From the NCBI GenBank assembly GCA_020048795.1, contig JAIFMA010000240.1, positions 1 through 7,669 of the forward strand: a stretch of DNA of 7,669 nucleotides, written 5' to 3'. Position numbers and translations under genes: made by a program. The notes under the pieces were generated by a model. That model worked only from the letters and a program-made list of their open reading frames with translations, ran no database searches and was not told the origin of the DNA. Positions within the stretch are counted from its first letter, which is position 1, and each line of letters starts with the position of its first letter. Of this stretch, positions 1 through 6,274 are shown one piece after another. The DNA is from Rhodoferax sp. GTDB lineage: Bacteria; Pseudomonadota; Gammaproteobacteria; Burkholderiales; Burkholderiaceae_C.

Positions 1-91
1 GCTCACCGGGGCCACCACGGGTGCGAAAAGGTTTGACGGCGCGCGCCAGGCGTGCGCTGCGCAGGCGTGAGACGGCATGGGGCAGGGTCAT
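1..91 (-). CDS. N-terminal fragment of an unidentified protein, coupled to the helicase gene
   Basis: This open frame starts at an ATG whose last two bases belong to the TGA stop of the helicase gene (ATGA overlap, bases 88-91), and it stays open to the left edge of the window. The 30 visible codons read MTLPHAVSRLRSARLARAVK, then a segment rich in Pro, Arg and Gly. The piece is basic and rich in Arg and Ala, with no signal peptide or membrane segment. I do not recognise the family. The ATGA overlap is the typical arrangement for translational coupling, so the product is probably made together with the NERD-helicase and may work with it. A competing ATG at base 78 gives another open frame, but it lacks the coupling. 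Only the start of the gene is present, so the function stays open. Confidence 0.6.
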   Translation of the reverse strand, partial: MTLPHAVSRLRSARLARAVKPFRTRGGPGE

Positions 92-1932
92 TGCCCAAGT
101 CTTTCGCTGAATAACCCACCCCCACTCACCCCAATCACCAACCTCGTGGTGGCACGCGTGGCAGCCACATAAAAAACCCGCGCTGCCTCCGCCTCATCCT
201 GACCCTGGGCGGGCATATGTCCGACGCCAGGCAGAGCCACCACAGGGAATTCCAGGCCCTTGCTGGCGTGCATGGTCATGACCTTGATTTTGTCGCTCAA
301 GGGGTCAAAGTCGCCCGTGCTGCGGCGCATTTCAAGTGGCAGCTTGCGCTGGTACAGCACCTGGGCGCACAAGTCGCGGGTGGCGTGGTCAGGGCACAAA
401 ACAGCCATATCGCCCCAGGCGTGACCCTCATTGTGGGCTGTGCTCAGGTGATCGGCCATGGCCGAGGCTTCGTCGCGCAAAGAGGGCAGGCGGATGATCA
501 GTGGCGGCTCGCCATCACGCCCGCAACTGACGGGTTGGATGAGGGGTATGCCGTCGTCATCCTGGTCCTGGGCAGTCAGCAGGTCTGCGGCAATCAGGCT
601 GGCGGTTTGCAAAATCTGCCGGGTGTTGCGGTAGTTGATTTTCAGGACGGTGGTGCGGCCCTGCGCCTGGATGCCCAGGCTTTTGAAGCTGAACTTCTTG
701 CTGCCATCACGCGGATGCTGGCGGTCGTAAATGCTCTGCGCGTCATCAAACAGCAGCAGCAGGCTGTTGCTGGCGGGGTCCACCATCTGCGTGACCAGTT
801 TCAGCCATTCGGGTGCAAAGTCGTGACCTTCGTCAATCAGCACCGCCTGGTACTGGCCGCTGGGGATCTGCTGGCGGCTCACGCCCTGGATCACCCGCTG
901 CACCAGGTCTTGCATCTTCAAGTCCACTGGCATGTTGTTGGCGGGCAGGGTCTGTCCAAACGCCACCAACTGGTCCCGGCACCATTTGTGAAAATGCCTG
1001 ACGTGCACCTGGGCCGCCAGCCCTTTGGTGTGCATCACGCTGGCCAGTTTGACGGCCAGCGGTTCGTTGTAACACAGGATCAGGATCGGCTTGCTGGCAG
1101 GTGTGCAGGCTTTGGCCAGATACTCCGCGCGGTAGCCCAGAATCATGGTCTTGCCAGAGCCTGCCACACCGTGAATCACCCGGTGGCCGTCGCCCAGACT
1201 TCGGGCCAGTTGCTCCTGTTGCAGGTCCATCACGCGCATGATGCCTGGCAAATCGGCGTCGGTGTCACTGCCGTCAAATAGCGTGGCTTGAGCGCTGATG
1301 GAATCAGGTACGCGCACCTCAGGGAACATGATCCAGCGCACACGATCGAGCATGGGCAGGCTCATCACGCCGCGCATCAGGTAGGGAAACATGTCCCACA
1401 GCCGGCTTTGCAGGTCTTCGGGATCAACGGACTCCAGCATTTCGTCCTGGCACAGCACGCGCCTGGGCTCGATGGCGTGCTGCAACTCGGCGGCCTTGAA
1501 TTGCTTGCGCGTGATGTGGGTCAGCACCACACCGTAGCTCCACGGAAATGCCAGTTGGCCCTGGTGCTTGCCCTCGGGTTGCACCAGTTGCCGGTCGCGT
1601 TTGAGCGCATCGATCACCTGATGGGCATATTGGCGGGCTTGCTCCAGCGGGTTGATCACTGTTTTGGGGATGCCGTCCGGAATGATCGTCCAGCTTTGTT
1701 TGTCGGCCTGTTGGATAGTGGCGAGCTTCCAGTCTTTGATTTCCAGCACCAGCAACCCGCGTCGGGGGTGTATCACGACAAAATCGGGGTGTGCATGGGT
1801 CGGGCCAACCGGCACGTCGTACCACAGCAGGTAATCGTCGTCGAGCTTGCTTTCCAGCCGCTCGGCCAGACGGCGCTCGCCGCTGGTCATGCGCGAAGTG
1901 CAGGCGCCCAATGCAGGAATAAGCGTTGCCAT
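88..1932 (-). CDS. NERD-domain nuclease fused to a UvrD/Rep-like superfamily 1 helicase
   Basis: The 614-residue protein has two parts. Residues about 14-130 form a NERD (nuclease-related) domain of the PD-(D/E)XK type: an early Glu in TSGERRLAERL (E19), then D50 and the pair E64/K66 in LVLEIKDW. Residues about 235-605 form an SF1 helicase: Walker A GVAGSGKT (255-262), Walker B VLIDEGHD (364-371), motif III around LLLFDDAQSIY (392-402), NYRNT (433-437), motif V MTMHASKGLEF (552-562) and motif VI FYVAATRATTRLV (587-599) with the arginine finger. All key residues appear intact, so it is probably an active cytoplasmic DNA helicase with a nuclease module for repair, recombination or defence; the exact role is not known from sequence. 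The start at 1932 is preferred over Met15 because the preceding ATLIPALGAC looks like the usual N-terminus of such proteins, though no strong Shine-Dalgarno is visible. It follows the amidase by 30 bp and overlaps the next gene by 4 bp. Confidence 0.9.
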   Translation of the reverse strand: MATLIPALGACTSRMTSGERRLAERLESKLDDDYLLWYDVPVGPTHAHPDFVVIHPRRGLLVLEIKDWKLATIQQADKQSWTIIPDGIPKTVINPLEQARQYAHQVIDALKRDRQLVQPEGKHQGQLAFPWSYGVVLTHITRKQFKAAELQHAIEPRRVLCQDEMLESVDPEDLQSRLWDMFPYLMRGVMSLPMLDRVRWIMFPEVRVPDSISAQATLFDGSDTDADLPGIMRVMDLQQEQLARSLGDGHRVIHGVAGSGKTMILGYRAEYLAKACTPASKPILILCYNEPLAVKLASVMHTKGLAAQVHVRHFHKWCRDQLVAFGQTLPANNMPVDLKMQDLVQRVIQGVSRQQIPSGQYQAVLIDEGHDFAPEWLKLVTQMVDPASNSLLLLFDDAQSIYDRQHPRDGSKKFSFKSLGIQAQGRTTVLKINYRNTRQILQTASLIAADLLTAQDQDDDGIPLIQPVSCGRDGEPPLIIRLPSLRDEASAMADHLSTAHNEGHAWGDMAVLCPDHATRDLCAQVLYQRKLPLEMRRSTGDFDPLSDKIKVMTMHASKGLEFPVVALPGVGHMPAQGQDEAEAARVFYVAATRATTRLVIGVSGGGLFSERLGQ

Positions 1933-1936
1933 GTGT

Positions 1937-1946
1937 GTCAGCTGAC
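1937..1946. repeat. 10-bp perfect palindrome just upstream of the helicase start
   Basis: GTCAGCTGAC is a perfect palindrome with no loop. It sits 5 bp upstream of the helicase ATG, in the 30-bp gap after the amidase stop. It is too short to be a terminator and has no spacer for an RNA hairpin. It could be an operator or chance. It replaces the place where a Shine-Dalgarno would be expected. Confidence 0.3.
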
Positions 1947-1962
1947 TCTGGTGTTTCAGTGA

Positions 1963-2691
1963 TTATGGGCCGGAGTTAGCCAAGCCACGGACCGACAGAC
2001 ACGCCGCGCTGGCCGTGGCCAGCACCTCGGCCATGTGCGCCTGGCGGTGCGGGTTCAGCAATTCAAGTTCTTCGTCACGATGTTTGATCACACCGGCTTC
2101 AAACAACACGGCGGGCACACTGCTCTTACTCAGTACCAGCAGGTTGTCGTAGTACCAGACACCGTTGTCTGCATCGCCGGCCGGATGCTTGCGGGCATGC
2201 CAGGGCGTGGGCGCAAAACCAGCGCGTCGCAGCAACAACCCCATGACCACGGCACAGCGCAAGCTGGTGTCAAGGTTCGGGTTGCGGCTTGAGACAAACA
2301 CGCCAAAACCGCGTTTGACTTCGGTGTAATGGGCCTCGGCGCTATTCCAGACCCAAGGCAGCAGGTATTCCTTGTCAATGGCATCGTGGTGGACCGACAC
2401 CAACAAATCGCTGCCATCTGCCTGGGCGGGACGATCGGCCAGACTGGCAATTCGGCCATCAAAATTGATTTTTCGCACCGTCAGGTGATGCGTGTGCAGG
2501 GCATCAGCCAGGCGTCTGGCCAGCACCTGGTTGAATTCAAACTCCGGTTTCAAGCGTGCGCTGATGGCACCGCTGTCTTTCAGGCTGTGCCCAACATCCA
2601 CAGCCACTTGCCAGGGACCGGCCGCTCGACTCACGTCCTCGATGAGCAGGAAGGCCAACAGAAGACAAATCTGGCACCAACTGAAAACCAC
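1963..2691 (-). CDS. Exported zinc-dependent N-acetylmuramoyl-L-alanine amidase (Amidase_3 family)
   Basis: Enzymes of this family cleave the bond between N-acetylmuramic acid and L-alanine in peptidoglycan, usually in the periplasm. The 242-residue protein has a hydrophobic N-terminus (about residues 8-17, CLLLAFLLIE region) and AA-G near residues 23-25, fitting a signal peptide. The catalytic domain covers about 27-235. Zinc ligands are H35 (DVGHS), E50 (start of EFEFNQVLARRL) and H101 (SVHHD), and the catalytic Glu is E198 (VLFEAGVI). No AMIN or peptidoglycan-binding domain is attached, so targeting must come from elsewhere. The first possible start is a GTG at 2691, only 5 bp after the stop of the MFS gene, without a clear ribosome binding site. 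Translation is therefore probably coupled to that gene. A TTG at codon 12 would remove the signal peptide and is less likely. Confidence 0.88.
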   Translation of the reverse strand: MVFSWCQICLLLAFLLIEDVSRAAGPWQVAVDVGHSLKDSGAISARLKPEFEFNQVLARRLADALHTHHLTVRKINFDGRIASLADRPAQADGSDLLVSVHHDAIDKEYLLPWVWNSAEAHYTEVKRGFGVFVSSRNPNLDTSLRCAVVMGLLLRRAGFAPTPWHARKHPAGDADNGVWYYDNLLVLSKSSVPAVLFEAGVIKHRDEELELLNPHRQAHMAEVLATASAACLSVRGLANSGP

Positions 2692-2696
2692 AGCGG

Positions 2697-3932
2697 CTAC
2701 ACCGGATGTTCAATGACGCGCCCAATCTCGGGCCAGCGCCGGTGCAAACCCACCCAGGCGATCACTCCAATTAACAGCATCAGCAGCGAAGCCAGCGCCA
2801 TGCTGACGGTCGAATGCATCACCAGTGGCGTGACCGCACCCGCCACCAGCCCATTGGCGGTTGAGCCAATGAACGCCTGCAGGCTCGATGCCATGCCGCG
2901 GCGCTCGGGGTGCAGGTCGAGCACCAGCAGTGTGACCACCGGCACCATCATGGCCCAACCAAAAGCAAACACGGCAATCGGCAGCATGGCCCAGGCGACG
3001 TGGGCGGTAAACAGCAGGTTGGCTGCCAGATTGATCACCGCCACCCCCAGCATGATCAGGAAACCATATCGAATCTGCTTTTTGGGGGCCAGTCGGCCCG
3101 CCATGCGACCGCTCACCAATGCACCACCCATGATGCCGGCGATGGTCAGCACAAAAAACCAGAAAAACTGCGTGGGCGCCAGTGCCAGATGATCACCCAG
3201 AAAAACGGGCGCAGCCAGCACATATAAAAACATGCCGTTGAAGGGAATGCCGCTAGCCAGCGCGAGCAGCAAAAACCTTGGGTCGCGCCCCAGCTTCCAG
3301 TAACCCTGTAGCAGATTGTTGACGTGCAGCGGCTGGCGGTGGCTCGGGTGCAGCGTCTCAGGCAGCAAGTGGTAGTTGGCCAGCCATAACACGATGCCCA
3401 CCCCGGTCAGAAACCAAAACACACTGTGCCAACCCAGGTGCTCAAACAGCAAGCCTCCCATCATCGGTGCCACCGCCGGGGCCACGCCGAAATAAATGGT
3501 GATCTGGCTCATCACCTTTTGCGCCTGCGCTGGCGCAAACATGTCACGCACCACGGCGCGCGACACGACAATGCCGGCCCCGGTGGTCAGCCCCTGCACG
3601 GTCCGGAAAAACACCAGCTGCCCGATGCTTTGTGACAGCGCACAACCCACGGAGGCCAAGGTAAACGCGGCCAGCCCCCATAACACCACCGGCCTGCGCC
3701 CGACACTGTCAGACAAGGCACCATGAAACAGGCTCATGAAGGCAAAACCAAACAGGTAGGCTGAGAGTGTTTGCTGCATCTGCACCGGCGTGGCACTCAA
3801 TGACGCGGCAATGCCGGAAAACGCCGGAATGTAGGTGTCAATGGAAAAAGGCCCAAGCATCCCCAGCGTGGCCAGCAGCGCAGCAAGCGCCCAAGGCGGC
3901 GCGCGCCAAAGGTGATGGGCGTCAGGATTCAT
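2697..3932 (-). CDS. MFS multidrug efflux transporter of the Bcr/CflA family
   Basis: The 411-residue protein has about twelve hydrophobic segments, at roughly 14-34, 54-72, 80-100, 105-125, 141-162, 168-188, 219-240, 254-275, 288-310, 313-338, 348-370 and 377-396. Length and pattern fit a 12-TM drug:H+ antiporter in the inner membrane. The first segment has PFSIDTYIPAF with acidic D32, typical of Bcr/CflA proteins. MFS motif A is GALSDSVGRRPV (71-82) in the loop after TM2. The arginine and glycines of motif B are in FRTVQGLTTGAG (109-120). The substrate cannot be read from the sequence; family members export drugs such as bicyclomycin or chloramphenicol and sometimes metabolites. The ATG at 3932 lies 18 bp after the CopD-like gene, and the stop lies 5 bp before the amidase, suggesting co-transcription with both. 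Confidence 0.9.
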   Translation of the reverse strand: MNPDAHHLWRAPPWALAALLATLGMLGPFSIDTYIPAFSGIAASLSATPVQMQQTLSAYLFGFAFMSLFHGALSDSVGRRPVVLWGLAAFTLASVGCALSQSIGQLVFFRTVQGLTTGAGIVVSRAVVRDMFAPAQAQKVMSQITIYFGVAPAVAPMMGGLLFEHLGWHSVFWFLTGVGIVLWLANYHLLPETLHPSHRQPLHVNNLLQGYWKLGRDPRFLLLALASGIPFNGMFLYVLAAPVFLGDHLALAPTQFFWFFVLTIAGIMGGALVSGRMAGRLAPKKQIRYGFLIMLGVAVINLAANLLFTAHVAWAMLPIAVFAFGWAMMVPVVTLLVLDLHPERRGMASSLQAFIGSTANGLVAGAVTPLVMHSTVSMALASLLMLLIGVIAWVGLHRRWPEIGRVIEHPV

Positions 3933-3950
3933 GCCAGTTCGGCGGCGCAG

Positions 3951-4427
3951 TCAACTTGCCGCACCGAACAAGGTGATCACAATGATGACGATGCCAAGGG
4001 CGAGATTCACCTTCACCCAGGTCCGAAGGCTGGCCAGCACTGCGGCAGCAGTCGGCCAGTCGGCAGAAATGACTGCCAGGTCAAGCCGCTTGTAAAGCAC
4101 AAAGCGGATGTGGCCAAAAATCAGCACCATCACCCCACCGAGCGCAGCCATCACGACCCATTCGATCGGCATGGTGAATGCTGCGCCGGATTGAACCACC
4201 TGCCTGGCCACACGGCCTATCATCCAGCCACCAGAGGCGAGTGTCAAACCGGCTGCCACCAAGACTGCCGCGAAAAAACGACCCAGGACCGCATGCATCA
4301 GGCGCAATTGCACTGGCGGTTCAAATGGGGCTAACGCGGGGCGTAAAAAGAAATGGGCAAACACCATCCCACCGATCCAGACAATGATGGCCAGCAGGTG
4401 AACGGTTTTCAAAAAGGCGTAGAGCAT
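3951..4427 (-). CDS. Small CopD-like four-helix integral membrane protein
   Basis: The 158-residue protein has four hydrophobic segments, at about 5-27, 47-67, 89-110 and 137-155. It begins MLYAFLKTVHLLAIIVWIGG, the pattern of the CopD domain, whose members are tied to copper uptake or resistance, or are of unknown role. Histidines H10, H25, H45 and H106 lie in or next to the membrane segments and could bind metal or haem; that is inference. The frame stays open upstream to a TTG at 4538 inside the tusE 3' end, but the extra 37 residues are polar, Pro/Ser-rich and unlike the family, so I start at the ATG at 4427. Neither start has a good Shine-Dalgarno. It follows tusE after a 101-bp gap and precedes the MFS gene by 18 bp. 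Confidence 0.82.
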   Translation of the reverse strand: MLYAFLKTVHLLAIIVWIGGMVFAHFFLRPALAPFEPPVQLRLMHAVLGRFFAAVLVAAGLTLASGGWMIGRVARQVVQSGAAFTMPIEWVVMAALGGVMVLIFGHIRFVLYKRLDLAVISADWPTAAAVLASLRTWVKVNLALGIVIIVITLFGAAS

Positions 4428-4528
4428 GGCGGATGGTGAGGGTGATGTCGGAAAGCCCACAGTTTGCCTGAAGATGTCCAGACCTGCCGGGCGGCCATGC
4501 TGTTCCGCCGTCGCAGGGGTGCCTTGCC

Positions 4529-4822
4529 TTAAACGCAACCCGTTGGCTTGGGCAGTCCGCCGTATTTGGTGATCGGTTTCATCGGGCCAGTCATCCAGAG
4601 TTTGAACACCGCGTTTTGCTCTTCGTTGAGGTATTTGGCAAATTTCCGAATAGGTGGCACGCTGCCAAATTCTTCATAATATTCGCGTGCTTTCAGGACC
4701 TGCCCCCACTTGGTGTCATCGAGTTCAAAGCCGTCCGCCTGCGCCATGGCACGGCCGGTCTCCTCGGTCCAATCTGCCATGTCGGCGAGATAGCCGTCTC
4801 CGTCACGTTCTGGCATGTCCAT
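4529..4822 (-). CDS. tusE: TusE/DsrC-family sulfur relay protein with one C-terminal cysteine
   Basis: This 97-residue cytoplasmic protein ends in GGLPKPTGCV, the flexible C-terminal arm of the DsrC/TusE family with the penultimate cysteine (C96) that carries sulfur as a persulfide. The second cysteine of true DsrC, eleven residues upstream, is a threonine here (T85 in PITKYGG). That points to a TusE-like sulfur-transfer role, as in tRNA 2-thiouridine synthesis, rather than dissimilatory sulfite chemistry. The family core is visible in GYLADMADWTEETG (10-23), DTKWGQVLKAREYYEEFG (36-53) and PPIRKFAKYL (56-65). The stretch before the arm is shorter than in E. coli TusE. No TusBCD partner is in view, and a CopD-like membrane protein follows instead. 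The ATG at 4822 has a good ribosome binding site. It is the first gene of the left-hand block. Confidence 0.88.
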   Translation of the reverse strand: MDMPERDGDGYLADMADWTEETGRAMAQADGFELDDTKWGQVLKAREYYEEFGSVPPIRKFAKYLNEEQNAVFKLWMTGPMKPITKYGGLPKPTGCV

Positions 4823-4827
4823 GGGTA

Positions 4828-4834
4828 TTCCTTT
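4828..4834 (-). promoter_or_regulatory. Ribosome binding site of tusE
   Basis: On the minus strand AAAGGAA stands 5 bases before the ATG at 4822. It is a near-consensus Shine-Dalgarno and fixes the tusE start. The same heptamer precedes the divergent dehydrogenase gene. Confidence 0.75.
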
Positions 4835-4859
4835 GAAGTGATTGAAATTTGGTCAATTG
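4834..4859 (+). repeat. Imperfect direct repeat, copy 1 (next to tusE)
   Basis: Three blocks occur in order: TGAAGTG (4834-4840), GAAATTTGG (4844-4852) and TCAATTG (4853-4859). The same three blocks, one base changed, recur at 5022-5051. Its first base is also the outer edge of the tusE ribosome binding site, so a bound protein here would cover the tusE leader. Confidence 0.45.
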
Positions 4860-5009
4860 GCTGCCGCAGGGGGCGATAGACTTGAAATATAAGTGGCTAC
4901 TGTATTAGGCGCTCACAATCGCATGTCGCGTTGAAAATTACCCATGTCATAGGCAAGGCTTTTTGCAGCGCACGATCCATGCGTCCTCGGCCATGACAGA
5001 CGGGGAGGT

Positions 5010-5038
5010 TTGTCGCTTCACTGAAGTGCAACGAAAAT
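5010..5038 (+). promoter_or_regulatory. Possible sigma-70 promoter of the dehydrogenase gene, with a palindrome in its spacer
   Basis: TTGTCG (5010-5015), a 17-bp spacer and GAAAAT (5033-5038) match a sigma-70 promoter at four of six bases in each box, with ideal spacing and a leader of roughly 20 bases before the ATG at 5066. The spacer contains the 11-bp inverted repeat CTTCACTGAAG (5016-5026), a plausible operator. The match is moderate and could be chance. Confidence 0.3.
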
Positions 5039-5051
5039 TGGACTTCAATTG
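5022..5051 (+). repeat. Imperfect direct repeat, copy 2 (next to the dehydrogenase gene)
   Basis: The blocks are TGAAGTG (5022-5028), GAAAATTGG (5033-5041) and TCAATTG (5045-5051), matching 4834-4859 with slightly different spacers. The copy overlaps the proposed -10 box and ends 4 bp before the ribosome binding site of the dehydrogenase. Confidence 0.45.
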
Positions 5052-5055
5052 CCAG

Positions 5056-5062
5056 AAAGGAA
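5056..5062 (+). promoter_or_regulatory. Ribosome binding site of the dehydrogenase gene
   Basis: AAAGGAA stands 3 bases before the ATG at 5066, with the core AGGA 4 to 7 bases away. It supports that ATG as the start. Confidence 0.75.
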
Positions 5063-5065
5063 CCC

Positions 5066-6151
5066 ATGAAACAAGTGTACAAAATTGCCGTGATCGCTGG
5101 TGACGGGATCGGAAAAGAAGTGATGCCAGAGGGTCTGCGTGTGTTGCAAGCGGCTAATCAGCGATTTGATCTGAGCCTGGAGTTCACCCATTTTGACTGG
5201 GCACACTGTGACTACTACCTTGCGCAGGGCAAGATGATGCCTGACGATTGGAAACAACAACTCCTCAGTTTTGATGCGATTTATTTCGGTGCCGTTGGCT
5301 GGCCTGCCACGGTGCCGGATCACATTTCACTCTGGGGTTCGCTGCTGAAATTCCGCCGTGAGTTTGACCAGTACATCAACCTGCGCCCAGTGCGTTTGTT
5401 TGAAGGCGTGCCTTGCCCATTGTCAGGTCGCAAGCCTGGAGACATCGAATACTTCGTGGTGCGCGAAAACACTGAGGGTGAATACACGGCACTAGGTGGC
5501 ATCATGTACGAGGGTACCGAGCGCGAAGTGGTGGTCCAGGAGTCAGTCTATTCACGCCACGGCGCAGACCGTCTGCTGAGATATGCGTTTGAGTTGGCGC
5601 AAAGCCGGCCTCGCAAACACCTCACCCTGGCCACCAAGTCCAACGGCATTGCGATCGCCATGCCGTGGTGGGACAAGCGGGCTGATGCCGTGGGCAGCAA
5701 CTACCCCGGGGTCACGCTCGACAAGCAGCATATTGACATCCTGTGCGCTCGCCTTGTCCTGCAACCTGGGCGTTTTGACGTGGTGGCCGCCACCAATTTG
5801 TTTGGCGACATCCTGTCAGACCTGGGCCCAGCCACCACCGGCACGATGGGTCTGGCACCGTCGGCCAACCTGAACCCCGAGCGAAAATTTCCTTCGTTGT
5901 TTGAGCCGGTGCATGGCTCAGCACCGGACATTTACGGCAAAAACATCGCCAACCCGGTCGCCATGGTTTGGTCAGGCGCACTGATGCTGGACTTTTTGGG
6001 CCACGGACAAGGTGCTTTCCGCCAAGCGCATGACGTTATCGTCAAGGCGATTGAAACGGTATTGAAACACGGTCCGCGCACTCCAGATTTGGGTGGCGAT
6101 GCCGGCACGATATCGATGGGAGAGGCATTGGCAGCACAAATTGCCCATTGA
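5066..6151 (+). CDS. ttuC: Tartrate / D-malate dehydrogenase (TtuC/DmlA type, isopropylmalate dehydrogenase family)
   Basis: The 361-residue protein is a full-length NAD-dependent beta-decarboxylating hydroxyacid dehydrogenase. GDGIGKEV (12-19) opens the family fold. The DWAHCDYYLAQGKMMPDDW stretch (44-62) and GAVGWPATVPDHISLWG (75-91) are typical of the tartrate/D-malate branch rather than of leuB. Substrate and catalytic residues are R98, R107 (NLRP), R133 and Y140 (VVRENTEGEY), K191 (TKSN), D224 (HIDILCAR), and D248/D252 (NLFGDILSD). The NAD site is HGSAPDIYGKNIANP (283-297). Such enzymes act on L-tartrate, meso-tartrate or D-malate in the cytoplasm; sequence alone does not settle which. 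It is transcribed away from tusE, has its own strong ribosome binding site and no cognate LysR regulator in view, and seems monocistronic. Its stop is followed in the same frame by a 40-codon remnant of another gene. Confidence 0.9.
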   Translation: MKQVYKIAVIAGDGIGKEVMPEGLRVLQAANQRFDLSLEFTHFDWAHCDYYLAQGKMMPDDWKQQLLSFDAIYFGAVGWPATVPDHISLWGSLLKFRREFDQYINLRPVRLFEGVPCPLSGRKPGDIEYFVVRENTEGEYTALGGIMYEGTEREVVVQESVYSRHGADRLLRYAFELAQSRPRKHLTLATKSNGIAIAMPWWDKRADAVGSNYPGVTLDKQHIDILCARLVLQPGRFDVVAATNLFGDILSDLGPATTGTMGLAPSANLNPERKFPSLFEPVHGSAPDIYGKNIANPVAMVWSGALMLDFLGHGQGAFRQAHDVIVKAIETVLKHGPRTPDLGGDAGTISMGEALAAQIAH

Positions 6152-6274
6152 AGTGGGGTTGGGTACCACAGCAAACGCGATGGCCGCAATCAAGTCACCT
6201 TTTTTGCGGACCTGGTAGAGCAAGGCTTGGTTGTGGTCAGCGCCATAAAGACGGACGAAATATCATTTTTCTAG
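6152..6274 (+). pseudogene. Remnant of the C-terminal end of a GGDEF (diguanylate cyclase) domain
   Basis: Directly after the dehydrogenase TGA, and in the same frame, 40 codons stay open to a TAG at 6272. Residues 5-15 read YHSKRDGRNQV. This matches the characteristic end of GGDEF domains (ALY-x-AK-x-x-GRN-x-V), where c-di-GMP-making enzymes finish. After it comes TFFADLVEQG, a plausible natural C-terminus. The bases just before the Tyr codon, read in another frame, give Glu-Val-Gly-Leu, which would complete the usual 'DVGLY' if two G residues (in TTGGGTAC) were extra. So this seems to be the last piece of a diguanylate cyclase gene, truncated and frameshifted, with the GGDEF signature itself absent. 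It has no start codon or ribosome binding site of its own. The similarity is short, so chance is not excluded. Confidence 0.5.

Larger units (their letters stand above)
4823..5065. other. Divergent intergenic region between tusE and the dehydrogenase gene
   Basis: This 243-bp stretch holds no convincing gene on either strand. It must contain the promoters for both flanking genes. A possible minus-strand -10 (TATATT, plus bases 4886-4891) has no good -35 at the right distance. ATTG-N9-CAAT (4841-4857) has the T-N11-A shape of a LysR-type regulator site, but no regulator gene lies nearby and the site is far from the dehydrogenase start. Two copies of an imperfect repeat lie at its ends. Confidence 0.6.

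Noticed and set aside
217..1281. Long plus-strand open frame (354 codons) antisense to the NERD-helicase
   Set aside because: It is rich in His, Gln, Val and Ala with no family motif, and the opposite strand shows all helicase motifs. It is an antisense shadow of high-GC coding DNA.
1288..1962. Plus-strand open frame of 224 codons over the NERD domain
   Set aside because: It has the same shadow character and no ribosome binding site. The minus-strand frame has a recognisable nuclease domain.
2329..3192. Plus-strand open frame of 287 codons across the amidase/MFS junction
   Set aside because: It spans two recognised genes on the other strand, has low-complexity Thr/Ser/Met composition and shows no motif.
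4490..4509. GGCGG/CCGCC hairpin between tusE and the CopD-like gene as a terminator
   Set aside because: The stem is only 5 bp with a 10-base loop and no T run follows, so it does not support a transcription break.
4428..4538. N-terminal extension of the CopD-like protein to a TTG start
   Set aside because: The extra residues are polar and Pro/Ser-rich, overlap the tusE stop and precede a Met that opens the first membrane helix as in the family.
4841..4857. LysR-type box ATTG-N9-CAAT upstream of the dehydrogenase
   Set aside because: It has the right shape, but it lies over 200 bp from the dehydrogenase start, no LysR gene is in the window, and such short motifs occur by chance. It is mentioned only as part of the intergenic entry.
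6199..6205. T run after the dehydrogenase gene as a terminator
   Set aside because: No stable hairpin precedes it, and the bases encode the Phe residues of the GGDEF remnant.
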